Source: Pseudomonadota bacterium
Lineage (GTDB): Bacteria > Pseudomonadota > Alphaproteobacteria > Acetobacterales > Acetobacteraceae
DNA length: 12,980 nt
Reading direction: 5' to 3'
Assembly: GCA_021828605.1 (NCBI GenBank)
Contig: JAJZEG010000235.1
Span: forward strand, 1-12,980
This document shows, piece by piece, positions 1-7,675 of the stretch (position 1 is its first letter; each line of letters starts with the position of its first letter). The translations under genes and the position numbers were made by a program. The notes beneath the pieces are model-generated. The model saw only the letters and a list, made by a program, of their open reading frames with translations, was not told where the DNA came from and searched no databases.

Positions 1-1117
1 GCAGGGCGCCGTAGGGTTCGTTGCGGTGGCAGGCGCCGAATTCGGCCATGCGGATCGGCAGTTCGCGGTAGCTGCGCAGGCCGTGATTGAAGATTTGCAC
101 ATGGCAGGGGCAGTTCATCGGTTTGACTGCGAGGGTTTTGTCCTCGTCCTCGATGGTGGCGATGAACATATGGCTGCGATAATTGGCCCAGTGGCCGGAT
201 TTTTCCCAGAGGGTGCGGTCGACCAGTTGCGGGGTTTTGACTTCCTGATAGGCGAAGCGCTCTTGTTTGCGGCGCATATAGGCTTCGATGGTGCGATACA
301 GGCGCCAGCCTTTTTCGTGCCAGAAGATGCTGCCGACCGCCTCGTCCTGCATGTGAAACAGGTCCATTTGGCGGCCGAGTTTGCGGTGATCGCGGCGTTC
401 GGCTTCGTCGAGCTGGTGGAGATGGGCGTCAAGCTCGGCCTTGTCGCGCCAGGCGGTGCCGTAGATGCGCGAGAGCATTGGGTTGCGGTGATCGCCGCGC
501 CAATAGGCGCCGGCAACCTTGGTGAGTTTGAAGGCGCTGCCGATATCGCCGGTGCTGCGCAGATGCGGACCACGACAGAGATCGAGCCACTCGCCCTGGC
601 GGTAGATTGAGATGGTTTCACTGGCGGGCAGATCGCGGATCAGTTCGGCTTTGAACCGCTCGCCGCGCGCTTCGAAAAAGGCGATGGCGTCGTCGCGCGG
701 CCATTCCTCGCGGGTGAAGGCGGCGTTGGCGGTGATGATGCTGCGCATTTTGGCTTCGATGGCGGGCAGGTCATCGGGGGTGAACGGCTCGTTGCGGAAG
801 AAATCGTAATAAAAGCCGCCTTCGATGGCGGGGCCGATAGTGACCTGGGTGCCGGGATAGAGGGCTTGCACCGCTTCGGCCATGACATGGGCGGCGTCGT
901 GACGGATCATCGGCAGGGATTCGGCGTCCTTGCGGGTGATGAAGCGGATATGGGCGTCGGTGGTGATGGTGGTGGCGATATCGACGAGTTTGCCGTTTTG
1001 CTCCATGGCGAGGGCGGCTTTGGCGAGGCCGGGGCCGATGGAGGCGGCGATCGCGGTGCCGGTGATTGCGCCCGGATAGTCGCGGACGGAACCGTCGGGC
1101 AGGGTGATCGCAGGCAT
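1..1117 (-). CDS. thrS: Threonyl-tRNA synthetase (N-terminal 372 residues, runs off left edge)
   Basis: Class II aminoacyl-tRNA synthetase that charges tRNA-Thr in the cytoplasm. Translating the minus strand from the ATG at 1117 gives an open frame to the window edge. Residues 1-60 look like the TGS domain ([17 protein letters not shown]). The editing domain shows the HxxxH motif at His73/His77 (RHDAAH) and, further on, LCRGPH, the Cys/His pair of the editing site. The catalytic domain has [10 protein letters not shown] with the expected zinc-ligand Cys at about 336. The start of motif 2 ([13 protein letters not shown]) is seen at the edge; the other zinc ligands and motif 3 lie outside. The start is fixed by AAAGGAG six bases upstream. 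It is the third gene of a unit with two glycosyltransferases, and its ribosome site overlaps the stop of the gene before it. Typical ThrRS is about 640 residues, so a little over half is present. Identity is certain from the motifs. Confidence 0.97.
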   Translation of the reverse strand, partial: MPAITLPDGSVRDYPGAITGTAIAASIGPGLAKAALAMEQNGKLVDIATTITTDAHIRFITRKDAESLPMIRHDAAHVMAEAVQALYPGTQVTIGPAIEGGFYYDFFRNEPFTPDDLPAIEAKMRSIITANAAFTREEWPRDDAIAFFEARGERFKAELIRDLPASETISIYRQGEWLDLCRGPHLRSTGDIGSAFKLTKVAGAYWRGDHRNPMLSRIYGTAWRDKAELDAHLHQLDEAERRDHRKLGRQMDLFHMQDEAVGSIFWHEKGWRLYRTIEAYMRRKQERFAYQEVKTPQLVDRTLWEKSGHWANYRSHMFIATIEDEDKTLAVKPMNCPCHVQIFNHGLRSYRELPIRMAEFGACHRNEPYGAL

Positions 1118-1123
1118 TTTTCG

Positions 1124-1131
1124 CTCCTTTA
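1124..1131 (-). promoter_or_regulatory. Shine-Dalgarno of thrS overlapping the stop codon of the upstream gene
   Basis: On the minus strand the TAA stop of the heptosyltransferase (1131-1129) runs directly into AAAGGAG (1130-1124), followed by a 6-nt spacer and the thrS ATG. The two-base overlap of stop and ribosome site suggests that translation of thrS is coupled to termination on the preceding gene. No leader, T-box or threonine attenuator is visible here. Confidence 0.8.
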
Positions 1132-2058
1132 ATAGGTTAATATCGGATGGTTATGCCGCTCACGCAGGGCGGCGGCAACCCGGTCGAGGGGCAGGTCGGT
1201 CAGGGTGTCGGCGCGCAGCACGCTGGGCCAGGCGCCATCGGGGTAGCGGGGTGCGGTGAGTGCCGGGTCGCTGGCGCGGGCGAACAGGACCAAGGAAGGG
1301 ATACCCAGCGCGGTGGCGAGGTGCATCGGGCCGGTATCATTGCCGAGTGCGCTGCTGGCGCGCGCGAGAATCGCCGCGAGGCCGAGCAGGCTGGTGCGGC
1401 CGGTGAGGTCGAGCGCCATGGGGGCATGAGTGAGAATTTCGGCGGCGAGATTTTGCTCCACGGCGCTGCCGAGGATGACCACCGGATTGGGCAAGGTGGC
1501 GGCGAGGCGGCCAAATTGGGCGGCGGGCCAGCGTTTTTCCGGGCGGTGCGGGGCGGCGCCGGGGATTAAAGCGGTGAAATTGGCGGGTAATGGCGGGTGA
1601 TCAGTGCTGCGCAGCCAGGTGAGGTCGGGGATCGGCAAAGGGAGCGGAATGCCGGCGCCGGCGAGTTGGTCGGCGAGGCGTTCGCGGCTGTGCAGATGGT
1701 TGCGCTGAGGGTTGGCGTGGGGGGCGGAGCAGCCCGGCGCGATGCCCGACCAAGGCGGGCGACCGGCGAGGCGGAAATAAAGGCTGGAGCGTTGCGAGGT
1801 TTGCAAATCATAGACGCGGTCAAAGCCGCGCAGTTGGGCGCGGAGGCGCCAGAGGCCGGGGAGATTGGGCAGAGCGGGTTTGGGATCGGTGAGGATGTGA
1901 TCGAACCAGGGCGATGCTTTGAGGAAAGCGGCGAAGGGGGCGGTGGTCAGGAGTGAAATTATGGCGGCGGGGTGAGCGGCGCGGATGGCGGCGAAAGCGG
2001 GGAAGCTGAGAATGATATCGCCGAGGGCGCCGTGGCGAATGATCAGGATCCGGGTCAT
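1129..2058 (-). CDS. GT9-family ADP-heptose:LPS heptosyltransferase-like protein
   Basis: A 309-residue glycosyltransferase of the RfaF/WaaF family (GT9), which transfers heptose or a related sugar from ADP-sugar to the lipopolysaccharide core at the cytoplasmic face of the inner membrane. The N terminus [14 protein letters not shown] carries the family's first loop (GALGD, residues 10-14). KRWPAAQF lies at 175-182. The nucleotide-binding signature [14 protein letters not shown] is at 239-252. The length is a little below the usual 320-350. The start at 2058 is chosen because it overlaps the stop of the upstream glycosyltransferase gene as ATGA; the reading frame stays open to 2235, but that stretch is inside the neighbour and is arginine-rich nonsense. 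The acceptor sugar cannot be told from the sequence. The pairing with a GT4 enzyme supports a role in cell-surface polysaccharide or LPS assembly. Confidence 0.9.
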   Translation of the reverse strand: MTRILIIRHGALGDIILSFPAFAAIRAAHPAAIISLLTTAPFAAFLKASPWFDHILTDPKPALPNLPGLWRLRAQLRGFDRVYDLQTSQRSSLYFRLAGRPPWSGIAPGCSAPHANPQRNHLHSRERLADQLAGAGIPLPLPIPDLTWLRSTDHPPLPANFTALIPGAAPHRPEKRWPAAQFGRLAATLPNPVVILGSAVEQNLAAEILTHAPMALDLTGRTSLLGLAAILARASSALGNDTGPMHLATALGIPSLVLFARASDPALTAPRYPDGAWPSVLRADTLTDLPLDRVAAALRERHNHPILTY

Positions 2059-3194
2059 CCGAGCAGTTCGTGATAGGCGGCTAGGTTGCCTGATTGCATG
2101 GCGGCGATGGAGTAATGGGTGGCGACGAAATCGCGGGCGCGGGCCCCCATGGTCATGCGGGCGGGGATGTCCATATCGAGCGCGTGATCGATGGCGGCGG
2201 CGAGGGCGTCGGCGTTGCCCGGTTCGGTGCGCCAACCGGTTTCGCCCGCGCGGATGGTTTCGCGGGCGGCGCCGTGATCGGCGGCGATGACCAGGCGGCG
2301 CATGGATTGGGCTTCGACGATGGTGCGCCCGAAGGCTTCGGGGTCGGTTGAGGTGTTGAGCACGATATCGGCGAGTTTATAGGCGGCGGGCATATCGGTG
2401 CAATCACCGATCATGCGGATGCGGGCGGCGACGCCTTGTTGGTTGGCTTGCTGCCAGAGGCTTTGCACATACTCATGGCGGCCTTGGGCGGCGCCGACCA
2501 GGAGCAGGAGTGCATCGGTATGGCGGAGTTTGGCCAAAGCGGCGATGGCGACCCCCTGCCCTTTCCAACTGGTGAGGCGGGCGGGGAGCATGAGGGTGGG
2601 TGCGCCATCGATCAGGCGCCAATCCTGGGCGAAGCGGATCATCCGCGATTCATGCACCGATTCCGGGTTGAAGCGGGCGGGATCGACGCCGCCGGGGACC
2701 ACGCGCAGGCGGTCATCAGGGGTAGCGTGGCGTTCGCGGATCAAGGTGGCGATATAGTCGGAGACGGCGAGCACGCGCTGGCCCGAGGCCATGACGCTGT
2801 TATAGGCGCGTTTGAGTTTGCCGGTATCGCCATAGGCGCCGTGATAGGTGGTGACGAAGGGGATGCCGCAGGCGGCGGCGGCGGCGCGGGCGGCGAAGGC
2901 CGGAGCGCGGGAATGGGCGTGGATCAGCGAGATGCGCTCGGCCTTGATCAGTTTGATCAGGCGGCTGGTATTGGTGCGGCGGGATAGAGGATTGCGGGTA
3001 TCGAGCGGGAGGGAGAAAAAACGGCCCCCGGCGCGCTCGATTTGCGCGACCAGCCGACCGGGTGCTGCGGCGACCAGGGCACGCGCACCGGTGCGGGCGA
3101 CGGCTTCGGTGAGTTCGACCACCACCTGCTCGACGCCGCCTGTTTCCAGACGCGGCAGAACCTGTAGTACCGCATAATCGCGCGCGCCAGCCAT
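2055..3194 (-). CDS. GT4-family glycosyltransferase (RfaG-like)
   Basis: A 379-residue retaining glycosyltransferase with the GT-B fold, probably adding a sugar to LPS core, glycolipid or another surface glycan on the cytoplasmic side. The acceptor domain begins with QVLPRLETGGVEQ (11-23; the GGVEQ turn is typical) and has HAHSR at 92-96. The donor domain has PARLTSWKG (204-212, Arg206 and Lys211 as phosphate contacts). The GT4 hallmark E-x7-E is EAFGRTIVE with Glu286 and Glu294. The length is normal for the family. AAAGGCAGGA lies a few bases before the ATG at 3194. The last four bases overlap the start of the GT9 gene, so the two are translationally coupled. Donor and acceptor are not predictable from the sequence. 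Confidence 0.92.
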   Translation of the reverse strand: MAGARDYAVLQVLPRLETGGVEQVVVELTEAVARTGARALVAAAPGRLVAQIERAGGRFFSLPLDTRNPLSRRTNTSRLIKLIKAERISLIHAHSRAPAFAARAAAAACGIPFVTTYHGAYGDTGKLKRAYNSVMASGQRVLAVSDYIATLIRERHATPDDRLRVVPGGVDPARFNPESVHESRMIRFAQDWRLIDGAPTLMLPARLTSWKGQGVAIAALAKLRHTDALLLLVGAAQGRHEYVQSLWQQANQQGVAARIRMIGDCTDMPAAYKLADIVLNTSTDPEAFGRTIVEAQSMRRLVIAADHGAARETIRAGETGWRTEPGNADALAAAIDHALDMDIPARMTMGARARDFVATHYSIAAMQSGNLAAYHELLG

Positions 3195-3249
3195 GATCCT
3201 GCCTTTCGGGATCGGCGGTTAGCACAACCGGACAGGAAGGGGAATCGGC

Positions 3250-3990
3250 ATGGCTGTTCAAAGAATGAGGCATGACGGGGTTGAGCTGGCGTTTGAGCTG
3301 AGCGCGGGGCGCGATCCGGTTTTGGTGTTTTTGCCGGGGTTCGGCTCGGATATGGCGGGGACCAAGGCGCTGTTTTTGCGCGATCATTGTGCTGCGCGCG
3401 GGCAGGCGATGTTGAGGTTCGATTATGCCGGGCATGGGGTGTCGGGCGGGGCGTTCATTGAGGGCTGTATCGGGCGTTGGGCGGGCGATGCGCGCGCGGT
3501 GATTGAAGCTGCGGTGCCCGGGCGGTCGGTGCTGTTGGTGGGTTCGTCGATGGGCGGGTGGATTGGTGCGCTGGTGGCGCGGGATTTGGGCGCGCAACTG
3601 GCGGGGTTTATCGGGATTGCGGTGGCGCCGGATTTTACCGAGGATTTGATCCGCCCGGCGCTGAACGCGGCGGCGCAAGAGGCGTTGGCGCGCGAGGGGA
3701 TGATCACGATTCCCAATGCGTATGGGCCGCCGACGCCGATTACCCGATTATTGCTGGAGGATGGGGCGCGGCATTTGGTGTTGCGCGCGGGCCTGGCGAT
3801 TACGGCGCCGGTGCGGCTGATTCATGGGATGCTGGATGCCGAGGTGCCGTTTCAGACCAGCCTGCGGCTGGCGGAACGAATCACTGGCGGGGATGTGCGG
3901 ATTACCTTGATTAAGGATGCGGTGCATCGGCTGTCGCGCGATCAGGATTTGGCGCTGTTGACGCAATTATGTGACGCCGCCGCCGGGTAA
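3250..3990 (+). CDS. Alpha/beta hydrolase (ABHD10-like serine hydrolase)
   Basis: A 246-residue soluble alpha/beta-hydrolase. The fold is marked by the oxyanion strand VFLPGFGSD (26-34), the nucleophile elbow GSSMGG (98-103, Ser100), the acid in HGMLDAEVP (Asp196) and the catalytic His in KDAVHRLS (His226). The complete triad suggests an active esterase or thioesterase. The overall layout, with a very small cap and RFDYAGHGVSGG at 57-67, is like the alphaproteobacterial relatives of the mitochondrial acyl-protein thioesterase ABHD10; that assignment is an inference from motif spacing. AGGAAGGGG lies just upstream of the ATG. It is divergent from the GT4 gene with only 55 bp between the start codons, so both promoters must share that gap. 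There is no signal peptide and no membrane segment. The substrate is unknown. Confidence 0.88.
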   Translation: MAVQRMRHDGVELAFELSAGRDPVLVFLPGFGSDMAGTKALFLRDHCAARGQAMLRFDYAGHGVSGGAFIEGCIGRWAGDARAVIEAAVPGRSVLLVGSSMGGWIGALVARDLGAQLAGFIGIAVAPDFTEDLIRPALNAAAQEALAREGMITIPNAYGPPTPITRLLLEDGARHLVLRAGLAITAPVRLIHGMLDAEVPFQTSLRLAERITGGDVRITLIKDAVHRLSRDQDLALLTQLCDAAAG

Positions 3991-4152
3991 TTACAGTATC
4001 GACGCAATAAGTGGGTTAAATTATCAGCAATTTGTGTAATTTTTCCGTCAAGCGGGCCTTGCGCCGGGTTGTGTCGTTGGTTACACGGGTTTTGCAAAGA
4101 TCGTGACTGGTTTGTAAATTATTTACGAATTAGATAACGGTTGCGCGGCGCT
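3991..4152. other. AT-rich intergenic stretch with a small palindrome
   Basis: The 162 bases after the hydrolase stop are clearly richer in A and T than the flanking genes and encode nothing convincing. They include a perfect inverted repeat GTAAA-TTA-TTTAC (4114-4126) next to GAATTAGATAAC, which could be an operator or part of a promoter facing the transporter genes. No T-tailed hairpin that would terminate the hydrolase transcript is evident. The regulatory reading is speculative. Confidence 0.4.
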
Positions 4153-4192
4153 AGAGCATTTTCCGTTCGCATCGGCTCACGGATAATGCTCT
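4153..4192. repeat. Diverged palindromic element of the same family as the 65-bp array
   Basis: A 40-nt hairpin: AGAGCATT at 4153-4160 pairs with AATGCTCT at 4185-4192, and TCCGT (4162-4166) pairs with ACGGA (4179-4183), with one T-T mismatch between the stems. On the opposite strand its arm reads AGAGCATTATCCG, matching the AGAGCAACATCCG arm of the four tandem units that follow. The sequence after it (TATCGTTGTATGGGC) is a degenerate form of the array linker. It therefore looks like an older or different member of the same element family. Confidence 0.75.
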
Positions 4193-4208
4193 ATATCGTT
4201 GTATGGGC

Positions 4209-4450
4209 GAGCAACTTTACCCGATCAGATGAGTCCATCTGATCGGATGTTGCTCTAGGATCGTTGTCTTGGCGAGCAACTTTACCCGATCAGATGAGTC
4301 CATCTGATCGGATGTTGCTCTAGGATCGTTGTCTTGGCGAGCAACTTTACCCGATCAGATGAGTTCATCTGATCGGATGTTGCTCTAGGATCGTTGTCTT
4401 GGCGAGCAACTTTACCCGATCAGATGAGTTCATCTGATCGGATGTTGCTC
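4209..4450. repeat. Four-copy, 65-bp tandem array of palindromic elements
   Basis: Four 47-nt palindromes occupy 4209-4255, 4274-4320, 4339-4385 and 4404-4450, exactly 65 bp apart. They are joined by identical 18-nt linkers (TAGGATCGTTGTCTTGGC). Each palindrome has an outer stem GAGCAAC/GTTGCTC (7 bp), an asymmetric internal loop TTTAC versus AT, an 11-bp inner stem CCGATCAGATG/CATCTGATCGG, and a 4-nt loop. The only difference seen is the loop: AGTC in copies 1 and 2, AGTT in copies 3 and 4. The array ends 66 bp before the transporter's first gene, so it would lie in its promoter or leader. No protein is encoded. Confidence 0.95.
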
Positions 4451-4475
4451 TAGGCTATATCATTTCGATTAAAAT
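4445..4475 (+). promoter_or_regulatory. Weak candidate promoter for the liv-type operon
   Basis: TTGCTC (4445-4450), which is also the right arm of the fourth palindrome, is followed 19 bases later by TAAAAT (4470-4475). This resembles a weak sigma-70-type promoter with an over-long spacer. A start about 7 bases downstream would leave a leader of about 35 nt before the ATG at 4517. Other promoters upstream of the array are equally possible. Confidence 0.2.
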
Positions 4476-4516
4476 GGGCGCGGGATCGTTCTGCGTCATC
4501 TCTGGGGAGAGACATC

Positions 4517-5770
4517 ATGGTTCGTGGATCAACAAAAACCGGTTTGGCGGCATCGCTGGGCCTAGGGCTGGCGGTGGCGGCGGCTTCGGTGACCGGCGTG
4601 GCGCACGCGGCGACGGCGCCGGCGCAGATCAAGATTGGCACGCTCTATGCGAGCAGCGGGGCGTTCGCGGTCGCGTCGCAAGGGCAATATAAGGGTCTGC
4701 AATTCTGGGCGGCGGCGGTTAATAAAAGCGGCGGGTTGTTTGTCAAAGCGTTCAATAAGAAAATCCCGGTGAAGATTGTCGCCTATGATGATCAAAGCTC
4801 CACCGCGACCGCGACGACTTTGTATAATCAGTTGATCACCCAGGATAAGGTGAATTTGCTGGTCGCTGATTTCGGCTCGGTTTTGACCTCGGTGGCGGTG
4901 CCGATTGCGGCGGAACATCACATGCTGCTGATTGATCCGACCGGCTCGGGGGCGAATTTTTTCACCAAAAAGACGCCTTATCTGGCTGATGTGTCGATCC
5001 CGTCTTCGACGGTCTGGCCGTTACCGCTCGGGCATTATTTGCTCAAGCAGAAGATTAAGCGGGTGGCGGTGGTTTATGGCTCGAATGATTTCGATGCCTC
5101 GCAAGCCACCACCTTGAAGACCATTTTGGCTAAAGGCGGGGTGAAGCCGGTTTATTTCCATGCGGTGCCGACCACCGAATCCAACTATACCGTATTGCTG
5201 CACACGATTGCTGCACGGCGTCCGGATGCGGTGATTGAGATGGGCTATCCGCCGAATGATATCGCGTTCCTGCGGGCGCTGAAATCAAGCGGGCTGCATT
5301 TCAAGATGACCTTTACGATTTTCCCGGGTCAGTTGCTTGATTTGATCAGCAAGACGGTTGGCGCCAAAGGGCTGGCCTATACTTATACTTATCCGACGCC
5401 GCCTTTGGTGAAGTTCAAGACGGTGACGGATGGGATGAATACCGCGCAATTCGTGCAGGCTTTCACCGCTGCTGACAAATCCGCGCCGAATTTCCTCGAT
5501 GCGGCGGGGTATAATACCGGCATTATTATGCAAAAAATGGTCGGCACCGCGCCGAAATTTACCCAAATGGCGTTTGATCAGGCGCTGTTGGGCATGTCGG
5601 GCAAGACCAAGACGGTGCTGGGCAAGTTCGTGATGACCGATCATGGCGCGCAGCTCGGCGAGTTGTTGCCGGTGGCGCAGTTGGTGCCGTCAGGGGCGAG
5701 CAACAAGATTGTGGTGCTGTATCCGGCAGCCAAAGCGACCGGTAAAGCGGTTTATCCGGCGCCGAAGTAA
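4517..5770 (+). CDS. Periplasmic substrate-binding protein of a HAAT/Liv-type ABC importer
   Basis: A 417-residue periplasmic binding protein of the type I fold (LivJ/LivK-like, hydrophobic amino acid/amide transport) that captures the solute and delivers it to the LivHM membrane pair encoded downstream. A Sec signal peptide covers residues 1-31 (MVRGSTKTGL, then an Ala/Leu/Val core, cleavage expected after VAHA). There is no lipobox cysteine, so the mature protein should be soluble. The mature part starts IKIGTLYASSGAFA (38-51), followed by the family's YDDQSS at 90-95 and a hinge-type architecture across the rest. The length is in the usual range. The start is supported by GGGGAGAG ending 5 bases before the ATG. 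The gene is separated from the permease by 92 bp with a hairpin, which would favour more binding protein than membrane protein. The ligand (branched-chain amino acid, amide, aromatic acid) cannot be decided from the sequence. Confidence 0.9.
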   Translation: MVRGSTKTGLAASLGLGLAVAAASVTGVAHAATAPAQIKIGTLYASSGAFAVASQGQYKGLQFWAAAVNKSGGLFVKAFNKKIPVKIVAYDDQSSTATATTLYNQLITQDKVNLLVADFGSVLTSVAVPIAAEHHMLLIDPTGSGANFFTKKTPYLADVSIPSSTVWPLPLGHYLLKQKIKRVAVVYGSNDFDASQATTLKTILAKGGVKPVYFHAVPTTESNYTVLLHTIAARRPDAVIEMGYPPNDIAFLRALKSSGLHFKMTFTIFPGQLLDLISKTVGAKGLAYTYTYPTPPLVKFKTVTDGMNTAQFVQAFTAADKSAPNFLDAAGYNTGIIMQKMVGTAPKFTQMAFDQALLGMSGKTKTVLGKFVMTDHGAQLGELLPVAQLVPSGASNKIVVLYPAAKATGKAVYPAPK

Positions 5771-5782
5771 GTTTGCGATGAG

Positions 5783-5816
5783 ACCGGGTCCGGCTTTCGC
5801 GGTTGGACCCGGTTTT
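5783..5816 (+). terminator. Terminator-like hairpin between binding protein and permease genes
   Basis: Twelve bases after the stop, ACCGGGTCC (5783-5791) pairs with GGACCCGGT (5805-5813) across a 13-nt loop and is followed by a short TTTT (5813-5816). The T-run is weak, so partial termination or protection of the 3' end of the binding-protein mRNA is likely. This is common in ABC operons where the binding protein is needed in excess. Confidence 0.6.
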
Positions 5817-5862
5817 CAGTTCACTTGACCCGATGAGATCTGAGGCAACCAGGGCGTGATGG

Positions 5863-6747
5863 ATGTTTGAGTTAATCGAATACGCCCTTGTTGGCGGAAT
5901 ATTATACGGGATTTTTTTTAGTTTGATCGGTATTGGCCTGAACCTGGTGTTCGGGGTGATGCGGATCATTAATTTGGCGCATGGGCAGTTCGTTATGCTC
6001 GGTGGGTTTGGCGCGTTCGTGCTGGTGCGCTACGCGCATCTGAACCCGCTGGCCGGGATTCCGCTGGCGATTATCGGCGCGATGGTAATTGGTTGGCCGC
6101 TTTATTATGCGGTGGTGCCACGGTTACAGGCGAGCCGTGATCCGGAAATGTTGTCGTTTATTTTGTTTTTCGGAATTGCCCAGATGATCGAGGCGATTAC
6201 TGGTTTGGCGTTTGGCGCTAATCAGCGTTCCCTGCCCGGTTCGGCTTTGGGATCGGGCAATATTGCGGTGATCGGGCAGAGTTTTCCCGATAGCTGGTGG
6301 GTGGCGGATTTGGTCAGCCTGCTCGCGATTGGCGGGCTCTATTTATATTTTTCGCGCACCAAGCTCGGTTATGCGACGCGGGCGATTATGGCTAATCGCG
6401 AAGAGGCGCGCGCGACCGGGATTGATGTGGACCGGGTTTCGGTGATTGCCTTTGTGATGGGGCTGGCTTTGGCCGGGATTGCCGGGGTGTTTGTGCCTTA
6501 TATGCTGGGCTCGGTATCGCCCGATATTGGCGCGACGCTGACCACCACCTCGTTTGCGATTGTGATTATCGGCTCGCTCGGCAATCCGCTGGGCACGGTG
6601 ATTGGCGGGTTGGTGTTCGGGTTGGGGACGATGCTGATGCAGACATTTTATGCGTCATGGTCGAATCTGGTGCCCTATGCGCTGTTGATGGTGATTGTGC
6701 TGATCCGCCCGTCCGGGTTGTTCGGCAAAGCAGCGCGGGTGGCCTGA
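5863..6747 (+). CDS. livH: Branched-chain amino acid-type ABC permease, LivH family
   Basis: A 294-residue inner-membrane permease that forms the transport channel together with the LivM homologue. It is almost entirely hydrophobic, with about eight membrane spans. The family hallmark GIGLNLVFGVMRIINLAHG (23-41) is present in the first segments. The cytoplasmic coupling loop that contacts the ATPases is RAIMANREEARATGIDVDRV at 173-192. The C-terminal GSLGNPLGTVIGGL (237-250) is also typical. The ATG at 5863 gives a normal N terminus; the upstream AGGG is a modest ribosome site. It starts the tightly packed HMGF part of the operon, with only one base separating its stop from the next ATG. The symbol denotes the family, not a proven leucine/isoleucine/valine substrate. 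Confidence 0.93.
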   Translation: MFELIEYALVGGILYGIFFSLIGIGLNLVFGVMRIINLAHGQFVMLGGFGAFVLVRYAHLNPLAGIPLAIIGAMVIGWPLYYAVVPRLQASRDPEMLSFILFFGIAQMIEAITGLAFGANQRSLPGSALGSGNIAVIGQSFPDSWWVADLVSLLAIGGLYLYFSRTKLGYATRAIMANREEARATGIDVDRVSVIAFVMGLALAGIAGVFVPYMLGSVSPDIGATLTTTSFAIVIIGSLGNPLGTVIGGLVFGLGTMLMQTFYASWSNLVPYALLMVIVLIRPSGLFGKAARVA

Positions 6748-6748
6748 G

Positions 6749-7675
6749 ATGAGGGGGATGCGGCGGTTTGGGCCGGGTGCGGGCTTATTGGTGGGGCTGC
6801 TGGCGGCTTCGGTGATTTTGCCGCACATGATTGGTAATCAGTCACTATTATTTACCCTGGTGACCTATATGGTGCTCGCCCAGGGGCTGAACCTGCTTTA
6901 CGGCTTCACCGGTTACTTGCCGTTTGGCTATGTCGGGTTTTTTGGCTGCGGGGGCTACGCGACGTCGCTTTTGGTGCTGCATACCCATTTGCCGGTGCTG
7001 GCCTGTGTGCTGGGCGGCGGGCTGGGGGCGGTGGCGATGGCGGTGTTGCTGGCGCCGTTACTTCGACTATCGGGCGCGTATTTTTCGATTGCCAATTTGG
7101 CGGCGTCGCAGATTTTATATTTCGTGGTGGCGAACCCGCATTTGCGCCATGTGACGGGCGGGCCTTACGGGCTGAAAATCGAGCGGGTTTATGATCCGGC
7201 AGCGAGCTACGCGACGATGGTGGCGGTGCTGCTGTTTGCGACGGCGGTGGCGGTGTATTTTCGCACCTCAAAATTTGGCCTGTCGCTGCGCGCGATGACG
7301 CAGGATGCGGTGAGCGCCTCGATGGCCGGGCTGAATGTGGTGCAGGCGCGGGTGATTGTGTGGCTGATTTCGGCGTTGGTGGCCGGGCTCGCGGGCGGGG
7401 CCTATGCGTGGAATCTGTCGGTGTTTTATCCCGATGCGCTGTTCACCTTGCAGATTTCGGTGTTTGCGATTGTGTTCGCTTTGTTTGGCGGGGTGGGCAC
7501 GGTGCTCGGGCCGCTGCTGGGGGCGGCAATTCTGTATAGTTTTTATGCGGTGATTGGCATTTCCACGCCGCAATATTTCGAGTTGATTTACGGGTTATTG
7601 ATTGTGCTGCTGGTGTTGTTTTTGCCCAATGGGGTGATGTCGCTGCTGACGCGCTGGAGGAAAAATGGCGGCTGA
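6749..7675 (+). CDS. livM: Branched-chain amino acid-type ABC permease, LivM family
   Basis: A 308-residue multi-span inner-membrane permease, partner of LivH. Motifs seen: GLNLLYGFTGYLPFGYVGF (46-64), the conserved region behind the first spans; TGGPYGL (136-142); the coupling loop around RAMTQDAVSASMAGLNV (181-197); and GGVGTVLGPLLGA (247-259). It lacks the long N-terminal extension of enterobacterial LivM and is a normal short form. The ATG at 6749 follows the LivH stop after a single base and has no clear Shine-Dalgarno, which points to translational coupling; a second ATG three codons later (6758) is the alternative. The C terminus overlaps the LivG start by 11 bases. The substrate is undetermined. 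Confidence 0.93.
   Translation: MRGMRRFGPGAGLLVGLLAASVILPHMIGNQSLLFTLVTYMVLAQGLNLLYGFTGYLPFGYVGFFGCGGYATSLLVLHTHLPVLACVLGGGLGAVAMAVLLAPLLRLSGAYFSIANLAASQILYFVVANPHLRHVTGGPYGLKIERVYDPAASYATMVAVLLFATAVAVYFRTSKFGLSLRAMTQDAVSASMAGLNVVQARVIVWLISALVAGLAGGAYAWNLSVFYPDALFTLQISVFAIVFALFGGVGTVLGPLLGAAILYSFYAVIGISTPQYFELIYGLLIVLLVLFLPNGVMSLLTRWRKNGG

Noticed and set aside
26..610. 194-residue plus-strand open frame
   Set aside because: It lies antisense to thrS, whose motifs are unmistakable; its composition is that of a GC-rich shadow frame.
1118..1131. T-box or threonine attenuator for thrS
   Set aside because: Only 11 bases separate thrS from the preceding stop, leaving no room for a leader structure.
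2059..2235. N-terminal extension of the GT9 glycosyltransferase
   Set aside because: It lies inside the GT4 gene and is an Arg-rich frame; the ATGA overlap at 2058 gives a family-like N terminus.
4153..4450. Possible CRISPR array
   Set aside because: The 65-bp period repeats completely, including the linkers; there are no variable spacers and no cas genes.
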